From contig JARYHS010011408.1 in the NCBI GenBank assembly GCA_031002005.1, positions 220,327,473 to 220,391,472 of the forward strand: a stretch of 64,000 bases of DNA, given 5' to 3'. The translations under genes and the position numbers were made by a program. The notes beneath the pieces were generated by a model. The model made no database searches. It had not been told where the DNA came from and saw only the letters and a program-made list of their open reading frames with translations. Positions 55,100 through 64,000 of the stretch are shown piece after piece. How positions within the stretch are numbered: position 1 is the stretch's first letter; every line of letters starts with the position of its first letter. This DNA comes from Vandiemenella viatica. Taxonomy: Eukaryota > Arthropoda > Insecta > Orthoptera > Morabidae.

Positions 55100-56222
55100 A
55101 CAAACTGGGTGTGTTCACACAGTTTCAAGACTGGTCTCAGAACAAAAAAATTACTAAACATTTTTGTACAGTGAACTATAAATCATCAAAATATGCATCA
55201 ACACACTGCTTGCAACATTTTTTTCCCATTGTTCATAGGCTCCCTGGAACTCTTCGCATGGAATGCTGTCAAGGGACCTTGTCAAAGCTGCCTGAACCGC
55301 TGGAATTGTGTCCAATTGCTTCCCTTTCACATATCACTTGATTTGGGGGAGCAAAAAAGTCACTGGGAGCTAGACCAGGGCTATAGGGTGGCTGCGGCAG
55401 TGTTGCCTCATTGAACTTGGCCAGAACTTCGCTGGCAGTGAGCGACGTGTGAGAGGGCACATTGTCGTAGAGAATAACCCAATTGTCTTTGATCTCCGGG
55501 CGGACTTGATCCTTCAAAAGGCGGAGAACTTCAGCATAAAACTGACCTGTGGCAGTCTGTCCGGTGGGAACAAACTCTTTGTGGATCATTCCTTTGGCAT
55601 CAAAGAAAGCAATGGGCATGATTTTCACATGAGCGCTTTCTTGGGCTTTGGAGATGAGCCACTCTGCACTTTGCTGCTTCGTTTCAGGATCACACTCGTA
55701 GACTCAGGTCTCGTCACCAGTAACAAGTTTATCTAAAAAATTGGGATTGACTTCCAAACGTTCAGGCATTTCTTCGCAAACAGCCTGGCTCCATGCTTTC
55801 TGTTCATCCATCAGAACTTTGGGAACAAGTGTGGCACACACTTTTCTCACGATCATATCTTCTGTCACTAACTTGAACACCATATTTCTGACACAATCCC
55901 AGTTCATTGGCAAGTATAACCCTAAGATGGTCATTGTTTAAAAGTTCATACACTTTCATCCAATTTTCCCGATTTCGGCTGGTTGAAGATCTCCCAGTGT
56001 GGTCTTTGCCTTCAATGTCCTCACTGCTATCTTTGACCCTCTTGTGCCACATGAAAACTATTGGACAACATGGCTTCTTTATAAGCCTCTTCAATCATAC
56101 CAAAAGTCTGTGTAGCAGTTTTGTTAACTTTCACACAGAACTTTATCGAATAAAGCTGCTCCAAATAACCCTGCATTTCTGAGTCTCAGAGTTTTCGAGA
56201 GGCGTCACCGACACACACTCAC
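55100..56222 (-). mobile_element. Mariner-like element
   Basis: Transposase-type reading on the minus strand. Imperfect inverted ends are suggested by TGTTCACACAGTTTCAAGAC near 55111 and GTGTGTCGGTGACGCC near 56203-56218 (minus). A TA duplication could not be pinned. Confidence 0.7.
55170..56176 (-). pseudogene. Mariner transposase, broken
   Basis: ATG at 56176-56174 (MQGYLEQLYSIKFCVKVNKT). N-terminal HTH region, then LVTGDET followed by TGA where mariners have Trp (TWVYE), then YECDPETKQQSAEWL. The second acidic residue is in LYDNVPSHTS (His of the usual HDN replaced by Tyr) and the third in YSPGLAPSDFF, i.e. a D,D34D pattern. Frameshifts near 56050, 55930 and 55330. Confidence 0.82.
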
Positions 56223-56239
56223 GCCACTAGTGATCTGCT

Positions 56240-57060
56240 CACTCCAGTTCCATGGAGGCAACTGCTGCTGGTGCAGTTGGTAAGCTGACACCCCCCACTA
56301 ATTCACCCTGTTGGTGGAACCAGGCTGTGCACCATGCCCTACAAAGGAAAAAATCAGTCTTGAAACTTTGTGAATGCGCCTTGTAAGAAGAGAAGGTGTG
56401 GGAATACAGAGCGCTGATACTAAGGTAGAAAGAGAGGAGAAGGGTGCAATAAAAAAATGTCTTAATTACAGCGAAAGCACCCTTTTGTGCCATTATGCAA
56501 AAGTATTGGAAGAGATAATAGAGAGAAAGATTAGGTGAGTGAATTTATTGGGATGTGAGAGTTGCATCAAACTGGTTTGGGGAAGGACATCATTATTCAG
56601 ATTAGACAGCAGGCTTAGCCAGAAAACTCTCCCCACTTCTTTTCATTGTTGTTTAGGGTAAAACAATAAAGGTGGCTCGGAAAAATTGGGGGGGGGAGGG
56701 GGAAGAGAGCAATGGTGTTTGCAGATTATGTGGTGCTTTGGGGAAAGTAGAGAAATCTTATAGAATGAAATTATTTGCAAAAAAAGTGAATTAGTAATTT
56801 AACAGAGCAGTAGCCCCCTAGTACCCAAAGTAAGGAAGAAAGTAAAGCTTTTTGGATTGCAAATGTATGGGATAACCATAAACCTAATATTTAAGTAGCC
56901 TTCAAGTAAAAAACAGTTTTGTCGATATCGTGTGGGTTGGTAGAGATAGAAGTTGAACCATGAAAATAAATGAAAAGCATCATGAATATTTTCACATACA
57001 TAATGATTTAAAACAAGCATTTTGATACAATGTGTAAAGGGCCAGAAAATTTAATTTAAG
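56240..57060 (+). pseudogene. Decayed RTE-like LINE relic
   Basis: Words such as WEYRALILR, an AxLARKLSPLLFIVV block near 56610-56650 and a later KKVKLFGLQMYGITI (near 56830) follow the order of the relic at 5650-6312. No intact frame. Confidence 0.45.
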
Positions 57061-57715
57061 ATAGCATTTGAGTCTGAAGATTTTATACTAACGGGGAAGG
57101 TTGGTGATATCGGCAGCTAGTGAAATCACAATAGGATTTAAGGGAAACAATAAAAAGACATTTATTTAAACAGATAAACAAAAGCTTTATCAGTGCACTG
57201 TCAGCATTTGAGATAACTCAAAATTATTTTATGAAGGCTAATATATAAATTATAATTATTTTTTTTAGATTAGTAAGGAATTTCAACTTCTGGAATAAGT
57301 GAAAATCAGAGTTGTAACTAGGCTCAAACAAAAGCTAATTTTAAATAAGGTAATAATTTAATAACAGTTAATAAACAAAATACTTTAAAAGTATGAGATA
57401 GGGAATCTTAGATATTGTACATTAAGTGACATCACACTCATGTCAAAACTTAATTACCAAAAAGGTGTTTTGTTAAAAGCAGATAGGCCTGATTAAAAAG
57501 AGCGTAAAATATAATCAAATAAGATAGTTATGACTTATTCAAATAAATTATATCCTGGAGGAAAGTGAAAAGCTAAAAAAATTAAAATTTGCAGGCAAAT
57601 AAAAAGAGTCATAGACCTGAAATTACACTAAATTAAAGAGAAAATTGAAAGTAATCATTTGATACGTATAACTTTATGAAGGACTAACTATTTTAAAATT
57701 ATAGAGAGACTAGCT
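57060..57715. other. AT-rich, nothing recognised
   Basis: No gene, repeat or structured element could be identified. At 57712-57740 begins CTAGCTGGTACCCACGACTT, a motif seen at the edges of repeats in many arthropods. Confidence 0.4.
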
Positions 57716-57769
57716 GGTACCCACGACTTCGTTCGTGTTTGTAAAGAATTTGGATTGGTAGCTACCAAC

Positions 57770-58542
57770 ATCTAACCATCATAGTGCACGATGGGTGTCT
57801 CGATGCTATTACCACACCCAAACGCCAGTCATCTGCGCTATGTAGTTTAGGTAGCAAAGTAAAATATACGGACACACATGTCTTTGGTAGAAATACGAAA
57901 ATATCCTTGATCGGCCACTTTCAACCACCATATCTCCCACACTTACTGAAATTCGGCCAATGTTGTGATCGGAAGGTGACTCTGTGTTACCACCACACAC
58001 AAACGCCAGTGATCTGCGATAGGCAGTTTTTGCTGAAAAGTGATACACCAAGACGCATGTGTCTTTCTCAGAAATATGAAAGTGCCGCAGGTCGACCACT
58101 ATCAACCACCACTTTTTTCCCACACCTCCATAGATACCGACATCTAACCACCGTTGTGCACAATAGGAGACACAATATTACTACCGCACACAAACACCAA
58201 TGGTCTATGCTATGTAGTTGTGGCAGAAAAGTGACATATGTGGAGACACATGTCTTTGGTCGAAATACGAAAATATTCTTGACCGGCCACTTTCAACCAC
58301 CATATCTTCCACACTCCCACAGTTACTGAAATTCGGCCAAAGTTATGATTGAAAGGTGGCTCTGTGTTACTACCACACACAAACGCCAGTGATCTTCGAT
58401 AGATAGTTTTCGCTGAAAAGTGATACACCAAGAGACATGCGTCTTTGGCAGAAATATGAAATTGCTGCAAGTCGACCACTTTCAACCCCCATATCACCCA
58501 TGCCCCAATAGCTACCGACATTTAACCACCAGAATGCACGAT
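57770..58542 (+). repeat. Satellite-like tandem array, ~187-bp units, alternating types
   Basis: The anchor CACACACAAACGCCAGTGAT recurs at about 57811, 57992, 58183 and 58372 (spacing 181, 191, 189) and a fifth unit resumes at 62583 past the LINE. Units alternate between CTATGTAGTT and GATAGGCAG-type versions, suggesting a two-unit higher-order repeat. Confidence 0.8.
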
Positions 58543-59440
58543 GCAGTGCTTTCTGTGTTGATATAATTTAAAGTATTTAGTTTTCTTTTGTTTCATCTTT
58601 GAATATTTGTTTAGCAGCCCCAGTAGTCAGTCGTTCTTCGGCAGCCGTTACGTGAGGCAGTGTTTTCTGTGGTGATACAGTTTAAAGTATTTAGTTTTCT
58701 TTTGTTTCATCTTTGAATATTTGTTTAGTAGCCCCAGTAGTCAATCGTTCTTCGGCAGCCGTTACGTGAGGCAGTGCTTTCTGTGGTGACATAATTTAAA
58801 GTGTTTAGTTTTCTTTTGTTTCATCTTTGAATATTTGTTTAGCAGCCCCAGCAGTTCAGTCGTTCTTCGGCAGCCGTTACGTGAGGCAGTGCTTTCTGCG
58901 GTGATATAATTTAAAGTGTGTAGTCTTCTTTTGTTTCATCTTTGAATATTTGTTTAGCAGCCCCAGTAGTCAGTTGTTCTTCGGCAGCCGTTACGTGAGG
59001 CAGTGCTTTCTGTGGTGATATAATTTAAAGTGTTTAGTTTTCTTTTGTTTCATCTTTGCGTATTTGTTTAGCAGCCCCAGTAGTCAGACGTTCTTCGGCA
59101 GCCGTTACGGGGAATAGTGCCTTCTGTGATAGTTTTAATTCAAAGTGTGTGGTTAGCTTCGTCTCTGTATAGTTGTTAGTGAGTAGCAGCAGCCATCGTC
59201 GGTACCGTTACGTGACGTAGTACCTCTAGTGATAATTCAATTAAAAGTGTGTAGTTAGTTGTAGCTTCGTCCTTGCATATTAGTTTGTCAGTAGCAGCAG
59301 CTGCAGTCGTTGGTCGGAATCATTACGTGAAGTAGTACCTCCAGTGCAAATTTAATTTAAAGTGCGTAGTTAGCGTAAGCTTCGTCTTTGTATATTTGGT
59401 TATTGACAAAAGGCCTCCTTCTGAGAATGCATAGTGAGTC
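58543..59440 (+). promoter_or_regulatory. Tandem 5' monomers (~114 bp x 8) of the LINE
   Basis: GCAGTGCTTTCTGTGGTGAT-type starts at 58543, 58657, 58771, 58886, 59000, about 59113, 59217 and 59333. The first five are nearly identical; the last three diverge. Repeated 5' units act as promoters in some LINEs, so a promoter role is inferred. Confidence 0.7.
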
Positions 59441-59484
59441 CGTTTTTCTTGTGTACTCCTTAGTTTTTCTTTCTGTAAGGTAGT

Positions 59485-60222
59485 ATGTGTAGGGACTGTG
59501 GTTGTTGTGTGCAGATGCAGGCTGAGGTGACTGACCTGCGCACCCAGCTTGCAGCTTTGGTAACAAGAGTTACACAGCTGGAAGCTGCCGCAAGTGAGTG
59601 CAGTAGATGCGGTATTGGTGACCCTGTAGACGCTGATCGGCTCGCAGGTTCTCCCATACCAGTCATCGAACCTGCAGTCCAGGCGATGTCGGAATCTATG
59701 CGGCCGTCGCCTAGTGGTGGCTGGCGTGTGGTGTCTGGACGTCGACGGCGCATGCGGGGGCAGTCGTGCAAGCTTGATTCCCAAGAAGGCGAGCTTGTAC
59801 CTCTGTCCAATCGGTTTGACGCATTGTCTGGATCTGATTCAGTCCTGCAATCGTCGGCCTGTGAGTTGGCAGCCCCACAGCCCGCTAAGTCTGGGCAACT
59901 GCAGAAGGGGGTTTTAGTGGTCGGTAGCTCCAACGTTAGGCGATTTATTGAACCCCTTATGGAAATGGCGAAGAGGTCGGGGATGAATTCCTGTATCCAT
60001 TCATTGTGTATTCCGGGGGGTCTGATCCGAGATGTGGAACAAGCCATCCCCGATGCCATTGAACGGACGGGGTGCAGCCAGCTGCGGATTGTAGCTCATG
60101 TCGGCACCAATGATGCTTGCCGCCTAGGGTTGAGTCTTGTAGGAATCCCTTGGATAGATCAGGGGTGCACTACACACGGGAATCGGCTACATGGGTGGCA
60201 GGGGCCATGTGGAGTGCATTGA
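59485..60222 (+). pseudogene. CR1-type ORF1 with SGNH/esterase-like domain
   Basis: An N-terminal CRDCGCC and heptad stretch (LRTQLAALVTRVTQLEAA) suggests a coiled coil for trimer formation. After a basic patch (SGRRRRMRG), GVLVVGSSNVRRFIEPL gives the nucleophile-block Ser and IVAHVGTNDA the Gly/Asn block of SGNH hydrolases, as in CR1 ORF1 esterases. The His/Asp catalytic block expected further on is missing: the frame runs into an apparent deletion after SLVGIPW. ATG at 59485 is the first in frame. Confidence 0.75.
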
Positions 60223-61144
60223 GGGGTTTTTTAGGCTGAGGGAGGATGACCCTGAGGAGGAAATTCAGTTGCGGACAGCCAAGATAAATTCAGCACCGCG
60301 TGTTAGGGGTAGCTTAAAAGAATCCCGAACATTAAAAGTTCTAGTAGTTAACTGCAGAAGTGTTTGTAATAAACAGCCTGAACTCGAAAACGTTATTCGT
60401 AGTACAGATGTTGATATTGTAATAGGCACAGAAAGTTGGTTAAAACCGGATATAAGTTCCGGCAAAATTTTTAATAGTAACATGAACATTTTCCGTAAGG
60501 ATAGGTTGCATTCCCAAGGAGGTGATGTATTTATAGCTGTTAGTAAGTACCTCCCATGTAGCGAAATAGATGTCCATACTGTCTGCGAAATCATATGGAT
60601 CAAGCTCAACGTAGCTAGGACAAAACTTGTGATTCGCTCGTTCTATCGTCCACCCGATGCAAGCGTAAATATTGCCGAGGCCTTGAGAAATAATTTAAAT
60701 AATATAGCACGGCAATTTCCGGACCATACAATAATGCTAGGAGGTGACTTTAACTTGCCTGATATCGACTGGACTAATTACATTCACGTTACTGGGGGCA
60801 GGGATAAAGCAGCTTGTGAAATCATTCTAGACCTCTTCTCAGATCACCATCTTGAACAGCTCGTAACTGAACCAACACGATGCCTCAATGGTAACGAAAA
60901 TATTTTAGATATAGTTGTTACAAATAGGCCCGAACTATTCACGGATATTTCTACCACCGCAGGAATAAGTGATCACAAAGCTGTAATTGCTACAGTAAAA
61001 CTAACAACCACGCGCAGAAAGAGAAAAGAGAGGATCGTTTACAGATTCGAAAAGGCTTCAAAAGAGTGTTTTAGAGCGTATTTGAGGCATAATTACCACA
61101 CCTTCTTGGTAGCAGGAGGCACCGTTGAAGAGAGGTGGCATTGA
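60191..61144 (+). pseudogene. LINE endonuclease domain (copy C)
   Basis: Open for 317 codons. Motifs: KVLVVNCRSVCNK, DIVIGTESWLKPDI, VIRSFYRPPDAS, IMLGGDFNLPDIDW, ENILDIVVTNRPELF and [12 protein letters not shown]. All usual catalytic positions are present. A stop after VEERWH separates it from the RT. Confidence 0.88.
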
Positions 61145-61168
61145 TTCCTACATATACTTGGGGAAGGT

Positions 61169-62502
61169 ATGAACTTGCATATACCAAAACGGACAATCAG
61201 GGAAGAGAACGATCCCCCATGGTACACACAGGAGGTTAAAAGGTTACTCGAGAAGCAAAGGAAGATACATGCACGATCAAAAAGGACGATGCATCGGACT
61301 GATTTAGATAAGTTAGAGGACATAAGGGGACGTGTTAAGAATGCGATGCGTGAGGCATTTAATAACTTTCGTGAAAATTCTCTCTCTAAGAGCCTCACTG
61401 AAAACCCTAAGAAATTTTGGTCGTATGTAAAAAAAGTTAGTTGTAGTGGGAACAATAAGCCAGTTCTAATAAAAGACGGACGGGAGGTTGAAGACAGCCG
61501 CGACAAGGCTACCTTATTTAACACCGAATTCAAAAATTCATTCACACAAGAAAACTTGGAAAACATCCCCACTTTACCACATCGTGTGGAATTAGAGATG
61601 GATCCAATAGAAATTGATAGCGTAGGAATTGTAAAGCAATTAAAACTCCTGAAGTGGGGTAAAGCGCCGGGTCCCGATGGCATACTGGTAAGAGTATTTT
61701 CTGAATACGCGGAGGATATTGAACCATTTCTGTCAGATATATTCCGTAAATCACTAGAAGAGAGAAAAGTACCTTCTAGCTGGAAAATAGCCCAGGTAAT
61801 TCCCGTTTTTAAGAAAGGAGATCGGAGTGATCCTAGGAATTATCGACCCATATCTCTAACATCGGTCTGCAGCAGAATTCTGGAACATGTCATATGCTCG
61901 AACATAATGAAGTTTCTAGATGAGAACGAGTTACTTACACCATGTCAACACAGATTTCGGAAGAAGCGATCGTGTGAAAGTATCTGGGGGTGATAGTACA
62001 AAGCAACATGAAATGGGACATGCACATAACTTCCGTCATAGGCAAGGCTAATTCTAAATTACGATTCATAGGTCGTATTTTGAGGAATTGTAATGCTCAA
62101 ACAAAGGAGATAGCGTATAAAACACTAGTGCGTCCGCATCTGGATTACTGTTGTGGGGTTTGGGATCCATATCGCAAGGTTCTGATTGACTCAGTTGAGA
62201 GGGTGCAGAGGAGAGCCGCTAGATTCATGACTTGTTGTTACAGCCCTTATGAAAACGTCACAGAATTGATACATAGATTGGGCTGGGATAGTTTGGAAGA
62301 CAGACGACGTAGCTTGCGTTCGAATTTATTGGAGAATATGCGAAAAAATTTAAATTTCGAGTGCAATGAAATACTTCTTCCGCCAACCTATTTAGGTCGC
62401 AATGACCGGAGGGATAAGATTAGAGAAATAAGATGCCATACTGATACTTATATGTATTCCTTCTTTCCTCGCACTATTCGGGATTGGAATGGGCGGGTTT
62501 AG
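61169..62502 (+). pseudogene. LINE reverse transcriptase with its catalytic core deleted (copy C)
   Basis: The N-terminal part reads to [33 protein letters not shown] and HRFRKKRSCES, then jumps near 61980 directly to KYLGVIVQSNMKWDMH. Compared with copy B, about 140-150 codons are missing, including [15 protein letters not shown] and FADD. The thumb/C-terminal part continues intact to RDWNGRV. The right segment is read in a different frame from the left. Confidence 0.88.
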
Positions 62503-62575
62503 GATTGGTGCTTAGCACCCTCTGCCAGCCACAATGTTTGTGATTTGCAGAGTATGGATGTAGATGGGAGATTCA

Positions 62576-62900
62576 CTGATACTACCACACACAAACATCA
62601 AAGGTCTAGCCCATGTATTTGTGGCAGGAAAGAAATGTATAAGGAGACACAAATTTTTGATCGAAATATGAAAACACCCTGCATTGACCAACTTTAATCA
62701 TATGAGATATAAGTCTTTCTCGGCGTATCTTCGGTATAAATTCTTCTCGGGTTTGCCGCCGAATTACATTGTAATTCGGCGGCAAACCCGAGAAGAATTT
62801 ATAACTTTAATGATGATATCTTCCACATCCCCACAGCTATCGGCATTCGGCCAATGTTGTGCACAGTGGGAAACTATGTATTGGTGGCTGAAAAGTGAAC
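62576..62900 (+). repeat. Satellite array, continued beyond the LINE
   Basis: CTACCACACACAAACATCAA, GGCATTCGGCCAATGTTGTG and GTGGCTGAAAAGTGAAC continue the units of 57770-58542, more diverged and split by the palindrome at 62735-62803. Confidence 0.7.
62735..62803. repeat. Perfect 34-bp inverted repeat, 1-base spacer
   Basis: 62735-62768 is the exact reverse complement of 62770-62803 with a single T between them. It sits within a satellite unit. The half-site contains CTCGGGTTTGCCGCCGAATT. Confidence 0.95.
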
Positions 62901-63129
62901 TATAGGGAAAAACACGTCTATTTTATATATATATGTATATAAGATTAGCATTTGCCTACTACTTCACACACATGGATCTTGGTGTTTATAGAAATGCTTT
63001 TCCCTTTTTATTCTAGTGCCAAATTTTAACATGGAGAAGGAAAAATGTAAATTACATTTAAAAATTTTCCTTTTTTTATTGCCTTACATTCGGTTTTCAT
63101 CCTGATGACCGAAAGTTTTTTTGGTTTAG

Positions 63130-63760
63130 GCTTACATTTTAATACAATATATGAATGGCACAGTAGCTAAAATACATTGTTTTAAATATTTAGGAGAACG
63201 TATAACGAGTGACACAAAAGTAAAGACTGTGATAAAATGGAAGAGCATTTCATATGACAAAGAACGTATATAACAAAAAAATCTTTATCATGGAACACAA
63301 AACTAAGACACTATCAAGCAGTGGCTAGACCAGAAACATTATATTCGGCAGAAACACTTAAGCTAACAAGCTATGGGGATCTTGAAAAACTGGAAAAAGT
63401 AGAAAGAAGAATTTTGAGAAAAATAAACAGTTATAATGAGTAAAAGAGGAATACAATTTTATGGGCACATATTCAGAATGAATAGTAATAGACTAACGAA
63501 ACAGGTCTTCGCCTTACTAAACAAATACAAATCCAAACCCACATGGTTCATCGAAACTGAAAAAGACATGAAAACCGTTGGAGCGAAAACAGATGTAATA
63601 AACAACAGAACACTCTTTAGAGAAGTAATACATAAAGGGAAGAAAATGGACTGAGGAAGAAAAGGAACAATATTCTCAAAGAATGAAGGAAGTTTGGAAG
63701 CGAAGAAAATTAAATACAAAGAAACATAGCCGAAGTTCATTTATTGTACCCTCTAAATGG
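63130..63760 (+). pseudogene. Decayed RTE-like LINE, C-terminal region
   Basis: Broken frames read IHCFKYLGERITSD, YSAETLKL, KLEKVERRILRKI and GIQFYGHIFRMNSNRLTKQV, the usual order of an RTE-type C-terminus (KYLG, YGSE, LRRI, GHVxR). Only the last part is open for long (63436-63654). Confidence 0.65.
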
Positions 63761-64000
63761 GTTATTCGTAAGAAGAAGAATATTATATGAAATACAAGAA
63801 ATTAAAACTACATAAAGCATTATGGGTAACTGAGAGCAATTATCCTTTGGTCAGAAATTAGAAACACACTTTTCTGAAGACATACTTTTTGATAAAAAGT
63901 GCTTGTTAAAGAAAAACTAAATTTACCTTAGACATAAAGAAACACAAAAGTTACCATATGTGATAGTGTTGACAGTACGTTCAGTGGCCATTTGTAAATA

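Larger units (their letters stand above)
58543..62575 (+). mobile_element. CR1-type LINE, copy C, with 5' tandem monomers
   Basis: Layout: eight ~114-bp repeats, ORF1 with esterase-like domain, endonuclease, RT (core deleted), 3' end CACCCTCTGCCAGCC...GAGTATGGATGTAGATG. It is inserted in the satellite array. Confidence 0.85.

Noticed and set aside
57784..58329. 181-codon open frame in the satellite array
   Set aside because: Created by the tandem repeat; repeats alternate in the translated product and no domain is seen.
57770..59440. A CRISPR-like array
   Set aside because: Repeats are 114-190 bp without unique spacers, and the sequence is eukaryotic.
62690..62810. A ribosomal or snRNA hairpin
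   Set aside because: The perfect 34-bp arms do not resemble a known structured RNA and have no loop to speak of.

Overview
This is a stretch of animal (almost certainly insect) nuclear DNA: AT-rich, spliced genes with GT-AG introns, and dense non-LTR, Penelope-like and cut-and-paste transposons, most of them decayed. The repeat style (CR1-type LINEs with GATGTA-like tails, an RTE of the 'craniofacial development protein 2-like' type, Penelope-like elements, many MITEs) would suit a large-genome polyneopteran such as an orthopteran or stick insect. That placement is inference. One 1,000-base run of N (17582-18581) marks an assembly gap.

Two host genes can be read. (1) TM2D2 (Drosophila amaretto), + strand, is complete in four exons: 29966-30099, 30173-30260, 54073-54188 and 54271-54484 (183 codons plus stop). 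Exons 2 and 3 are separated by a 23.8-kb intron that is mostly transposons. (2) An unrecognised helical protein lies on the - strand. Its last six exons (12063-11975, 4058-3900, 1881-1736, 1643-1456, 1348-1218, 185-122) join in phase to 258 codons and a stop. Its 7.9-kb intron carries a 4.4-kb DNA transposon inserted in an older LINE.

Layout: 1-12.1 kb, 3' half of the minus-strand gene and its intronic repeats; 12.5-13.6 kb, a PIF/Harbinger-like element; 14.2-16.2 kb, small Penelope-type elements with inverted arms; 16.2-17.6 kb, the 3' end of a LINE whose 3'UTR holds five hairpins with a shared loop and changing stems; gap; 18.6-18.7 kb, a tRNA-derived SINE; 20.0-29.7 kb, three elements with CATGGAGG ends and 8-bp target duplications, one split by an RTE, one inserted in an RNase-H LINE that is also split by a TA-flanked MITE; 30.0-54.5 kb, TM2D2 with a minus-strand LINE carrying at least six nested insertions, two CR1-type LINE copies, a MITE-marked duplication and a Penelope element; 55.1-56.2 kb, a dead mariner; 57.8-62.9 kb, a ~187-bp satellite array interrupted by a CR1-type LINE with eight 114-bp 5' monomers; 63.1-63.8 kb, a LINE relic.

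Most of the window is a record of insertion order. Precise target-site duplications, and host or LINE reading frames that close when an insertion is removed, let many events be ordered. No operons, CRISPR arrays or bacterial features are present. Family names given to transposons rest on reading motifs by eye, without database searches.
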